This document shows positions 1-4,975 of a stretch of 20,674 bases of DNA, one piece after another. Source of the DNA: a virus; the IMG/VR virus record IMGVR_UViG_3300030329_005532, positions 1 through 20,674 of that record. One strand, 5' to 3'. Each line of letters begins with the position of its first letter. Position 1 is the stretch's first letter. A program made the position numbers and the translations under genes. Below the pieces are notes generated by a model, which worked only from the letters and a program-made list of their open reading frames with translations, was not told the origin of the DNA and did no database searches.

Positions 1-665
1 CCAGTGAGATCTTTTACTGACCAACGTGTCATGACTAAAACAATCGCGCCGCCAGGTTGTAAACGCTGACGTGGACCAGAAGTATACCACTCGTAATGTG
101 ATTCTAGGACCGAGGGCGAAAGAGCGTCTTGCTCGGAATGTGGGTCATCAATAATAAGTAAATCAGCACCACGTCCGGTAATTGCTCCACCTACACCAGC
201 AGCAAAGTACTCGCCTTTATGATTAGATTCCCACCGGCCAGCGGCTTTGGAATCAGCAGCGAGGGTAACGTGCGGAAAGACAGAATTGTATTCCTCAGAT
301 TCAATAAGATTTTTTGCCTTACGTCCAAAACGAATAGCTAGTTCTCCTGTATGCGTAGTCTGTATTAACTTAGCAGTAGGATGCCTACCCATAAAGAATG
401 CCGGAAATAAATGCGAAGCAAATTCTGATTTTGTATGTCTTGGTGGCATATTAACAATCAGACGTTTTAATTCACCATTGGCAATACGATTAAGCTTTTC
501 AGCATAAATTTTGTGATGCTTTCCTTCGATAAATTCTGGCCAAACAGTTTTAACAAATTTTAAAAAATCTTTTTGAGCAGCCTCACGTTTTTCTTCCAGT
601 GCATTTTTAAGAATCAACTTCAGAGTATTGGTATCTAAGGATTCTAATTTAGAAACATTTTCCAT
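1..665 (-). CDS. terL: Terminase large subunit, N-terminal part (runs off window)
   Basis: Packaging ATPase that drives DNA into the prohead with the small terminase. About 221 residues are visible, starting at ATG 665-663; the C-terminal nuclease half lies beyond base 1. A Walker A-like loop NMPPRHTKSE sits near residues 72-81, the P-loop variant typical of phage terminases (PPRHxKSE). A Walker B block DLLIIDDPHSEQDA follows near 168-181, and the coupling-motif region near 210 reads VLVMTRWS. The start is preceded by a long A/T stretch without a clear Shine-Dalgarno sequence. A good promoter lies just upstream. The gene is separated from the small terminase by about 3.2 kb, which is unusual because the two are normally adjacent. 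The family assignment is confident. Confidence 0.95.
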   Translation of the reverse strand, partial: MENVSKLESLDTNTLKLILKNALEEKREAAQKDFLKFVKTVWPEFIEGKHHKIYAEKLNRIANGELKRLIVNMPPRHTKSEFASHLFPAFFMGRHPTAKLIQTTHTGELAIRFGRKAKNLIESEEYNSVFPHVTLAADSKAAGRWESNHKGEYFAAGVGGAITGRGADLLIIDDPHSEQDALSPSVLESHYEWYTSGPRQRLQPGGAIVLVMTRWSVKDLT

Positions 666-691
666 TTTTTAAAAATTTTTTTGAGACTCCA

Positions 692-720
692 ATTATAACG
701 TTTTTATACCCCATTGTCAC
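692..720 (-). promoter_or_regulatory. Sigma70-like promoter for terL
   Basis: On the minus strand, GTGACA (720-715) is followed by a 17-base spacer and TATAAT (697-692), a near-consensus host promoter. Predicted transcription starts near 685, giving a leader of about 20 bases before terL. Confidence 0.6.
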
Positions 721-984
721 TCTCAAACACTGTAAAACAAAAACTATATGGATGTTAGTTCAAAAGGGGGGGTTGGCCCCTTCTTCGGAGCTGGTGACAG
801 ACTTTTGCGCGGGTCCCAGGAGGCGAGCGTAGCGAGCCCGGGCGCAAGCCTGCGACAAATTGTCACATGCGACAAAGTCCCGGGCGAAGTTATCCACAGG
901 TTATCCACAACTTAATGTAATTAACTATATACTCTCATATCTAGCTATGATAAAAGAAAATTAGAAATAGAAAGGAGTCTAGTA
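721..984. other. Non-coding upstream region with GC-rich patch and DnaA boxes
   Basis: No convincing gene. From about 790 to 885 the sequence is GC-rich, in contrast to the AT-rich genes around it. It carries GCGAGC-GTA-GCGAGC, the palindrome GCCCGGGC (836-843), a direct repeat TGCGACAAA (851-859 and 868-876) and the palindrome GACAAATTGTC (854-864). It ends in a twin DnaA box and an AT-rich stretch with a possible -10 (TATACT, 928-933) leading to the 985 gene. Confidence 0.6.
890..909 (+). promoter_or_regulatory. Twin DnaA boxes, pair 1
   Basis: Two perfect TTATCCACA boxes (890-898, 901-909) in direct orientation, 11 bases start to start, so on the same DNA face. They are followed by an AT-rich stretch. 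The same 20-base pair recurs at 2754 and, with one change, at 3478. Confidence 0.7.
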
Positions 985-1254
985 ATGACGAAGTCCGAAT
1001 TTAAAACAAGAGTAGGAGTTGGTTTCTTTTCTTGTGAATGGATTAATAATGCTGGAAGTATCTCTAAAGTTAAACGAGGTATTCTTGGTCAATATGCTTG
1101 GCGACATACTAACAATCCTGTTCCAACAAATGTTAAAGAACATAACGATTATGTTCTAGCCTTTAGAGTTGGTAATGGATTGAAAGCTGAACACAGACGT
1201 TGGGCAAATATTAATCCTAATACTATTATTAAAATTAATGGACAAGAAGTATGA
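985..1254 (+). CDS. Hypothetical protein, 89 aa
   Basis: First gene of a four-gene plus-strand cassette. A strong Shine-Dalgarno (AAAGGAG, near 970) precedes ATG 985. The protein is basic and soluble-looking, with no signal peptide or membrane segment. The C-terminal half (AEHRRWANINPNTIIKINGQ) looks like a small beta-rich fold. I do not recognise the family. The stop overlaps the next start as ATGA (1251-1254), indicating translational coupling. Its leader (TTAGAAATAGAAAGGAG) closely resembles the leader of the minus-strand gene at 3039, which suggests shared control. Confidence 0.75.
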   Translation: MTKSEFKTRVGVGFFSCEWINNAGSISKVKRGILGQYAWRHTNNPVPTNVKEHNDYVLAFRVGNGLKAEHRRWANINPNTIIKINGQEV

Positions 1255-1364
1255 TTAAAACCATATTAGAAGGTCTTGTATTTGTGGCGACAATAGTCGC
1301 CACTTACTATTTTTTATTATTCATCTGTCTAATAATGGATAGATGTTATAACTCAATAATATAA
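1251..1364 (+). CDS. Single-pass membrane micropeptide, 37 aa
   Basis: Starts at the ATG overlapping the stop of the previous gene. Residues 5-29 (for example LEGLVFVATIVATYYFLLFI) form one hydrophobic helix after a short MIKT N-terminus; the tail is short and contains Cys and Arg. It ends two bases before the next start. The size and topology are compatible with a small holin-like or membrane-modulating peptide, but nothing in the sequence proves this. Confidence 0.6.
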   Translation: MIKTILEGLVFVATIVATYYFLLFICLIMDRCYNSII

Positions 1365-1366
1365 CT

Positions 1367-1597
1367 ATGGGTTGGTTTGATATGCATAAAAACTACAATG
1401 ACTGTGATAATTGTGGGTCAAGGGTATCTAAAAAAGAGATGGTTTGTCCTCATTGTCTAATGTCATCATCTGATAAACAATTACCATTAGATGAGTTAGT
1501 TAATAAAGCTAATGATAAATCTACCAATAGATTAAAACAAAATAAATATGAGTTTAAATCTCATAATTATTGGAAGAATAAACATAATATAAGATAG
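1367..1597 (+). CDS. Zinc-ribbon protein, 76 aa
   Basis: Two CxxC knuckles, C13-x2-C16 and C27-x2-C30 (CDNCGSRV...VCPHC), form a typical four-cysteine zinc ribbon. A Lys/Asn-rich polar C-terminal half follows. Such small ribbons often bind nucleic acid or partner proteins; the exact role is unknown. The start two bases after the previous stop fits the cassette, although no strong ribosome binding site is seen, and an internal ATG (residue 6) is an alternative. Confidence 0.7.
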   Translation: MGWFDMHKNYNDCDNCGSRVSKKEMVCPHCLMSSSDKQLPLDELVNKANDKSTNRLKQNKYEFKSHNYWKNKHNIR

Positions 1598-1608
1598 GAA
1601 GGACTATT

Positions 1609-1890
1609 ATGACTAAAAGAGAACTAACAACAATCAATAAGGTTGATGTTTCACCACTTCTTAAAGAAGTGGTGAATTACGCAAAAGACCAAAACGCAGT
1701 AGGTGATTTGGAATCATTAATTAGTAAAGTGCCAGTCAAAGATAGTTTAGACTGGAAGCTAATTAGTGGAGTATTAATGAATTCCATAGTGGAATGGATA
1801 AGCGAGGATAAAGATGAACGATTGAAACTACTTACCCACCTACAAAAAGATGTAGGATATTTACTAAAACGAATTGGTTTAACCCAATGA
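1609..1890 (+). CDS. Hypothetical helical protein, 93 aa
   Basis: Last gene of the plus cassette, with a good Shine-Dalgarno (AGGAAGG) seven bases before ATG 1609. The protein looks all-helical with regular Leu/Val spacing and no membrane segment. I do not recognise the family. Codons for VSPLLKEVVN lie within a 27-base near-perfect DNA palindrome (1650-1676). An intrinsic terminator follows 25 bases after the stop, so the cassette ends here. Confidence 0.75.
   Translation: MTKRELTTINKVDVSPLLKEVVNYAKDQNAVGDLESLISKVPVKDSLDWKLISGVLMNSIVEWISEDKDERLKLLTHLQKDVGYLLKRIGLTQ
1650..1676. repeat. 27-base inverted repeat inside a coding sequence
   Basis: Arms of 13 bases (TTCACCACTTCTT and its exact complement) flank a single central A. 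It lies about 40 bases into the 1609-1890 gene. At DNA level it could bind a dimeric protein; at RNA level it would fold, with a loop formed by opening the central pairs. Confidence 0.7.
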
Positions 1891-1914
1891 ACTAGACTCC
1901 CATTTGGGTTGATT

Positions 1915-1941
1915 AAAGGGCGATTTATTCGCCCTTTTTTT
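1915..1941 (+). terminator. Rho-independent terminator of the plus cassette
   Basis: A nine-base stem (AAAGGGCGA / TCGCCCTTT) with loop TTTAT is followed by a run of T to 1941. This is a textbook intrinsic terminator 25 bases after the 1890 stop. A second, weaker inverted repeat (AACCCAA...TTGGGTT, about 1880-1910) overlaps the gene end. Confidence 0.9.
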
Positions 1942-2409
1942 ATGCCTAAATTTTCCAGCATCTCTGGAAGCAGCCCGGGCGGCAGGACATCACATCACAT
2001 CTTATTATTTATTTAAGGAGTTTTGGGGAGTTTGGAGTTTTTGAGGCAAGAGCCGAATAACTCCGTTTATCTTGCCTCATCGAGTATAATCTAATGTTCC
2101 AATGTTTCGAACTATACTCTAGTTATCTAACTTATTAGAAATAGCTACCCACGAGGAAGTTTGGTTATATGAGTTATCACTCGTTTTTCCTATCTAACTC
2201 AATCTATTTCTATTTACCTTATACCACATTAATTCACCAATTACAACCTCTAACATAACTTATTATGTATAACTAAATCGTGTGGAATGTTCATGTTCCC
2301 CTGAACTGAGATGCCCGGCGCGCCCGGTGCGTCAGGACCCGTGGCCCACGGACCAATCACCCTGTTTAGTATTATTGGCGGAGTTTGGGAGTTTCAGGAG
2401 CTTGAGACA
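1942..2409. other. Non-coding repeat-bearing region
   Basis: No supported gene. It holds a small hairpin TTCCAG-CATCT-CTGGAA (near 1951-1968) resembling the sequence near 2524-2538, a GCCCGGGC palindrome near 1974, and the first GGAGTTT-type repeat (2018-2045). It also holds TATAAT (near 2086) and a segment near 2110-2140 that resembles the leader of the 985 gene (CTATACTCT ... TTAGAAATAG). The rest is a GC-rich 24-base repeat (2313-2336), the palindrome CCGTGGCCCACGG (near 2339-2351) and a second GGAGTTT repeat (2380-2396). Confidence 0.6.
2313..2336. repeat. GC-rich 24-base direct repeat, copy 1
   Basis: Identical over 24 bases to 3267-3290, beginning GCCCGGCGCGCC and ending GTGCGTCAGG. 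Each copy lies 66-67 bases upstream of a GGAGTTT repeat (2380, 3333), so the two form a duplicated module with diverged middles but a shared TTAGTATT before the repeat. Confidence 0.85.
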
Positions 2410-2499
2410 TCAGAACAGCAGCTGCAGCAGGAACCACGCTGCAATCACCAGCAGCACGAGCTTCACTGGAATCAACATGGCCATTAAAAAATCAAGCAT
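2410..2499 (-). CDS. Hydrophobic membrane micropeptide, 29 aa
   Basis: The ATG at 2499-2497 has an AAGGA Shine-Dalgarno five bases upstream and a near-consensus promoter above that, so expression is well supported despite the size. After MLDFLMAM the peptide is one continuous hydrophobic helix (LIPVKLVLLVIAAWFLLQLL) ending in Phe, with almost no charge. Codon use is striking: many CTG/GTG/GCG codons, whereas neighbouring genes prefer TTA/GTA/GCA. This suggests a different origin. Length and hydrophobicity resemble type I toxin or holin-like peptides, but no homology is claimed. Confidence 0.65.
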   Translation of the reverse strand: MLDFLMAMLIPVKLVLLVIAAWFLLQLLF

Positions 2500-2532
2500 T
2501 TCTGTCCTTTCTTAGACTCTAATTCTAGCATC

Positions 2533-2578
2533 TCCGGATGCCCTGGGGATCATATACGCATCCGGATCTATTTGTCAA
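2533..2578 (-). promoter_or_regulatory. Near-consensus promoter with flanking TCCGGA palindromes
   Basis: On the minus strand, TTGACA (2578-2573), 18 bases, then TATGAT (2554-2549). It drives the 29-residue micropeptide gene after a leader of about 40 bases. Two TCCGGA palindromes (2533-2538 and 2561-2566; the second extends to ATCCGGAT) are 28 bases apart and bracket the -10 box, as expected of a repressor operator. Confidence 0.65.
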
Positions 2579-2753
2579 GAGCCCGGGCGAAAAAAACTGG
2601 GAGTTTCCTTACCTTTTATACCGAAGGTAATACAGGAATTACCGGCGCGCGATCCCGTTAACTTAACTCCAACTTAAAACCCCAGACTTCTGCGATTTTT
2701 ATATTAAGGGAGTTTGGGAGTTTGAGCAGCGGGCGCCCGGTGCCCGGCCACAC
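2579..2753. other. Non-coding segment with overlapping hairpins
   Basis: No gene seen. It contains GCCCGGGC (near 2581-2588) and a short GGGAGTTT half-repeat near 2599. Alternative stems TTACCTT/AAGGTAA and GGTAAT/ATTACC share a central element (about 2608-2644). CCGGCGCGCG (near 2641), an exact GGAGTTTGGGAGTTTGA copy (2709-2725) and a GC-rich patch GCGGGCGCCCGG follow, leading to the next DnaA pair. Confidence 0.5.
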
Positions 2754-2773
2754 TTATCCACAGGTTATCCACA
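2754..2773 (+). promoter_or_regulatory. Twin DnaA boxes, pair 2
   Basis: TTATCCACA at 2754-2762 and 2765-2773, separated by GG, exactly as at 890-909. A GGAGTTT repeat begins 17 bases after the second box, matching the layout at 3478-3530. Confidence 0.75.
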
Positions 2774-2794
2774 GTGTTGTGAGTAACTAGGGAG

Positions 2795-2818
2795 TTTGGG
2801 GAGTTTGAGCTCCCCAAA
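2795..2818 (-). terminator. Hairpin after the 2827-3039 gene, possible terminator
   Basis: TTTGGGGAG / CTCCCCAAA forms a nine-base stem with a six-base loop, nine bases after the stop of the minus-strand gene. There is no T-run, so intrinsic termination is uncertain. The stem is built partly from the GGAGTTT repeat at 2791-2808. Confidence 0.4.
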
Positions 2819-2826
2819 CCTATGGT

Positions 2827-3039
2827 TTAATTTTCTTGTGGTCTAAATATATCTTTTACTTGCTGTGCAAATCCTCTCTCGAGCTCCTCGGCTTGTGATT
2901 CTGCTCGCTTTGCATTGCGTGTCATAACAGGAACAACCCCATCATAATGATTCGCAATTCTTTTTAACGTTTCATTCATTTCTTCTTGATTGTCAGCAAT
3001 CCTATTGAGTGCTGAACTTATACTTTCATCTACTACCAT
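2827..3039 (-). CDS. Small coiled-coil-like hypothetical protein, 70 aa
   Basis: The chosen start (ATG 3039-3037) has an excellent Shine-Dalgarno AAAGGAG six bases upstream; a longer frame to 3102 lacks one. The protein is polar with regular hydrophobic spacing (ISSALNRIADNQEEMNETLK ... ESQAEELERGFAQQVKDIF), predicting helices that could form a coiled coil. No family recognised. It is monocistronic, with its own promoter (near 3147) and a leader with alternative stems, so it may be regulated separately from the main operons. Confidence 0.7.
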   Translation of the reverse strand: MVVDESISSALNRIADNQEEMNETLKRIANHYDGVVPVMTRNAKRAESQAEELERGFAQQVKDIFRPQEN

Positions 3040-3051
3040 AGTATCTCCTTT

Positions 3052-3155
3052 TCTATTTCTCGAAATAGAGAGGACATCGAGCTTGACTATTTCCTTGATC
3101 AACTAGGACACAATGCCCACCTCAATCACTCTCTATTTCTGTAATCATTATAACA
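3052..3155 (-). promoter_or_regulatory. Extended -10 promoter and leader with alternative stems
   Basis: On the minus strand an extended -10, TG-T-TATAAT, lies at 3155-3147; no good -35 is seen. The leader contains GAAATAGAGAG (3139-3129), its exact complement CTCTCTATTTC (3072-3062), and a further GAAATAGA (3059-3052) directly next to the ribosome binding site. The middle element can pair with either flanking one, so two mutually exclusive folds are possible. Confidence 0.5.
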
Positions 3156-3193
3156 TTTCCGAATCACGAAATCTACAACTAGTTTAAATTAAT

Positions 3194-3202
3194 TGTGGAT
3201 AA
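3194..3202 (-). promoter_or_regulatory. Single DnaA box
   Basis: TGTGGATAA, a perfect TTATCCACA box on the minus strand, inside non-coding DNA between the 3147 promoter and the 3267 GC-rich repeat. Confidence 0.6.
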
Positions 3203-3477
3203 CTTTCCGAGCTTCACGGAACTTGGACATCTACCCGACTGGTATTAATCCACTCTTGACAGGAACGCCCGGCGCGCCCGGTGCGTCAGGGCTGGTGAGC
3301 CAAGATCCGCGGAAAACGGTTAGTATTTATAGGGAGTTTGGGAGTTTGACACCTGCATCTCGGATCCCGGCCTCCTGAAGCGTGATGCGAGCTTCACGAA
3401 AAAGTTAAGTATTCTGCGGAGTTTGGAGTTTGGGCTTGACAGGAAGCTGCTGCGCGCGCCGGGCGCCCAGCTGCGAG
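3203..3477. other. Non-coding segment built of short repeats
   Basis: No gene seen. It has GAGCTTCAC at 3209-3217 and 3389-3397 (also at 2458-2466), CTTGACAGGAA near 3255 and 3435, and the second 24-base GC-rich repeat at 3267-3290. GGAGTTT repeats lie at 3333 and 3418, with GC-rich palindromic patches near 3364 and 3452-3470. The patchwork suggests duplication followed by divergence. Confidence 0.55.
3267..3290. repeat. GC-rich 24-base direct repeat, copy 2
   Basis: Exact copy of 2313-2336, followed 66 bases after its start by the GGAGTTT repeat at 3333-3349. It contains GGCGCGCC, a strong contrast to the AT-rich surroundings. Confidence 0.85.
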
Positions 3478-3497
3478 TTATCCACAGGATATCCACA
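3478..3497 (+). promoter_or_regulatory. Twin DnaA boxes, pair 3
   Basis: TTATCCACA (3478-3486) and ATATCCACA (3489-3497, one mismatch), again 11 bases start to start. A GGAGTTT repeat starts 16 bases later at 3514. Confidence 0.7.
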
Positions 3498-3509
3498 AGT
3501 TTATTGTTA

Positions 3510-3917
3510 TTAAGGAGTTTGGGAGTTTGAAATGACTTGACAGAAATCGAGGTCCTCGAGACTTCCCTCGTACAACCCGGGCACTTGGTCCACGGTGCTT
3601 TGGCCCAGGTCCTTGGTTTTACACCCATGAAACAATTTAACCTTACCTCTAAGAGGTAAGTTAACAAGGATATAAGACTGTGAACCCATCATTGCATGCT
3701 TCATATTCCATGCAATTTGGAAGGGAGATAAGGTTACTTTATCGCTACTATTGACGACCTTCAATTCAACTGTAAAAAAACCTGTGTCTTTATGAAATAT
3801 TAAACAATCTGGGAATCCTGGCGTGACGTAGCTTTCCAGGCGTGAGACAACATACTCACCAGTGTCTAAGCATGTCTTTAAATTCTTCCAAAAGTTTGTT
3901 TCCGGTTTTACGGTCAT
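3510..3917 (-). CDS. VRR-NUC/Holliday-resolvase-like PD-(D/E)XK nuclease
   Basis: 135 residues. The motif series SYVTPGFPDCLIF ... FFTVELKVV ... LSPFQIAWN carries the GxPD aspartate, the ExK pair and the conserved Gln of the VRR-NUC branch of PD-(D/E)XK nucleases, so a structure-specific DNA nuclease role in recombination or packaging is likely. It starts at ATG 3917, overlapping the terS stop as ATGA, and is the last gene of the minus operon. About 25 C-terminal residues past the fold look unconserved, and the last codons (SNSQTP) plus the stop come from the GGAGTTT repeat at 3514-3530. The true ancestral end may therefore have been elsewhere. Confidence 0.8.
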   Translation of the reverse strand: MTVKPETNFWKNLKTCLDTGEYVVSRLESYVTPGFPDCLIFHKDTGFFTVELKVVNSSDKVTLSPFQIAWNMKHAMMGSQSYILVNLPLRGKVKLFHGCKTKDLGQSTVDQVPGLYEGSLEDLDFCQVISNSQTP

Positions 3918-4477
3918 ACTTTTTCCGGTCCTTCACCACTCTCTGATGGTACTTCGGTGATGTCTTTAGATCCTTCGCTATCGGATTTCTCTTCGACCGA
4001 AAGGATAGTTTGATTTCCTTCTTTTTTAAATTCACCTGTTAATCCTAACTCTTTTAATTGTTTTAAAACGTCATCACGCGACATAGAGTCGATACTTCCT
4101 GTCCTGATTTCTTTACGCTCAACGTACAGTCCTGCGGCTTGACCGCGCAACCGCTCAGCATTAACTGCAGCAGAATAAGACTTTTCAGACAAAGATTTTT
4201 CACGTAACCTTGCCAACTCCTGTACATGCTTGTTTAATTTTACCTCGTGTGTTTTTTCTAGTTCAGCTCTGCGTGCAATGACTGCTTCTACAACCTTTGG
4301 AAACCTTTTACCATTTAATAATTCAGATGCTGTCGTATTAGCTCGATCCTCTTTATATCCAGCTTGTCTTGCGCATTCTGTTGGAGTCAACCTACCTTCA
4401 TTCTCTGCATAGATTTTAACAAACACACGTTGTTTATCTGTCAATCCATCATTTCGTATTGGATATCTTTTTGCCAT
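3914..4477 (-). CDS. terS: Terminase small subunit (Terminase_2-like)
   Basis: DNA-recognition subunit of the packaging motor. The N-terminal helix-turn-helix region (LTDKQRVFVKIYAENEG, then ECARQAGYKED) matches the Terminase_2 pattern of 'LTxKQ.xFv..Y' followed by 'A..AGY'. A charged oligomerisation helix (ELARLREKSLSEKSYSAAVN) and acidic C-terminal tail follow. I chose ATG 4477 (187 aa). A longer start at ATG 4522 adds 15 residues (SGATSGAT) encoded by a tandem 12-base DNA repeat that belongs to a wider set of TGTGGCAC sites, so the extension looks like translated control DNA; neither start has a clear ribosome site. Downstream overlap with the nuclease gene is ATGA. Confidence 0.85.
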   Translation of the reverse strand: MAKRYPIRNDGLTDKQRVFVKIYAENEGRLTPTECARQAGYKEDRANTTASELLNGKRFPKVVEAVIARRAELEKTHEVKLNKHVQELARLREKSLSEKSYSAAVNAERLRGQAAGLYVERKEIRTGSIDSMSRDDVLKQLKELGLTGEFKKEGNQTILSVEEKSDSEGSKDITEVPSESGEGPEKV

Positions 4478-4480
4478 ATT

Positions 4481-4738
4481 TGTGGCACCACTTGTGGCAC
4501 CACTTAATCTTTTATCTACCATGCTATAACCCGCAGTATAGTTGAGTTTTTACTCATTTTATTTTCTAAAAAACAAAAAAGTGCCTTGCGTTGTCTAGAG
4601 TAGTGACACATAGGTGCCACAACATAAGTCATTGAATTATATAGCTTAATCACCAATTGTGTCACTGTGGCACCAGTTTGGTCCCCGGTAACAAAATAAA
4701 AAAAACTTTTTAGCAAATATACCACTAGTAGTGCCACA
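4481..4738. repeat. Cluster of TGTGGCAC sites upstream of terS
   Basis: TGTGGCACCACT occurs as an exact tandem at 4481-4492 and 4493-4504. TGTGGCACC recurs at 4666-4674 and, inverted, at 4613-4621; TGTGGCACT is inverted at 4730-4738. Variants TGTGTCAC occur at 4603-4610 (inverted) and 4659-4666. Seven related sites in 260 bases on both strands suggest a binding region for TerS (packaging site) or for the LexA-like regulator encoded next door. Confidence 0.6.
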
Positions 4739-4770
4739 TTACAAAATATAAATTGACCTATTTCTGCCAT
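4516..4770 (-). CDS. Doubtful small membrane protein, 84 aa
   Basis: An open frame fills the space between the LexA-like gene and terS, with a usable AGGAAGAGG before ATG 4770 and one hydrophobic stretch (CNVALLVVYLLKSFFYFVTG). Against it, the frame runs through repeated TGTGGCAC motifs that recur in several reading frames, and composition after residue 30 is erratic. It could be a genuine overlapping gene or only control DNA. Confidence 0.3.
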   Translation of the reverse strand: MAEIGQFIFCNVALLVVYLLKSFFYFVTGDQTGATVTQLVIKLYNSMTYVVAPMCHYSRQRKALFCFLENKMSKNSTILRVIAW

Positions 4771-4975
4771 TTCCTCTTCCTATCCATCCTCTGTTGATTA
4801 ATTGATGCACAAACGCATGCACATGGGCCTTGGACCGCGAGCCCATCAGCTGTTTCAACTCTTCATACGACGGGGCAAACCCATTCGCATTAATATAATC
4901 CTTGATGATATTATACACCTCCAATTGACGAGGTGTGAGTCCTTGTTTATCTGATTTCTTTGAGCCCTTTGGCAT
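4739..4975 (-). CDS. LexA-type winged-helix DNA-binding protein, 78 aa
   Basis: The whole protein matches the LexA N-terminal winged helix: LTPRQLEVYNIIKDYINANG, then FAPSYEELKQLMGSRSKAHVHAFVHQL and the wing RGWIGRGNGRNRSIYIL. There is no C-terminal S24 autoprotease domain, so it is a stand-alone repressor or adaptor that would not be self-cleaved after DNA damage. ATG 4975 has AGGA seven bases upstream and overlaps the preceding gene by 29 bases. It lies beside the TGTGGCAC cluster, a plausible operator. Function as a transcription regulator is inferred from the fold. Confidence 0.85.
   Translation of the reverse strand: MPKGSKKSDKQGLTPRQLEVYNIIKDYINANGFAPSYEELKQLMGSRSKAHVHAFVHQLINRGWIGRGNGRNRSIYIL

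Larger units (their letters stand above)
2018..3530. repeat. Family of seven interspersed GGAGTTTGGGAGTTTGA repeats
   Basis: Exact 17-base copies lie at 2709-2725, 3333-3349 and 3514-3530. Close variants are at 2018-2045 (expanded), 2380-2396 (one mismatch), 2791-2808 (one extra G) and 3418-3434. Each is a double GGAGTTT unit, usually preceded by an AT-rich TATTAAG-like stretch and, about 45-70 bases upstream, by a GC-rich palindromic patch. Copies at 2380, 2791 and 3514 sit at or just past the 3' ends of minus-strand genes; the 3514 copy encodes the last codons (SNSQTP) of the nuclease gene. They may be origin iterons, terminase sites or, read on the minus strand, C-rich G-free Rho loading sites. 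Confidence 0.8.

Noticed and set aside
2169-2258. 29-residue plus-strand frame (MSYHSFFLSNSIYFYLPYTT...)
   Set aside because: A GAGGAAG lies upstream, but spacing is loose, composition is unconvincing and the segment looks like duplicated leader DNA.
2282-2515. 77-residue Cys/Pro/Ser-rich plus frame
   Set aside because: Runs across repeats and opposite the micropeptide gene; no ribosome site or sensible protein composition.
2579-2660. Riboswitch or attenuator before a gene
   Set aside because: Alternative stems exist, but no gene follows closely on either strand in the right direction.
2018-3530. CRISPR array
   Set aside because: Repeats are irregularly spaced, diverged and linked to DnaA boxes and GC patches; no uniform spacers or cas genes.
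3320-3667. 115-residue minus-strand frame overlapping the nuclease gene
   Set aside because: Runs through repeats and GC-rich patches; the overlapping frame has PD-(D/E)XK motifs.
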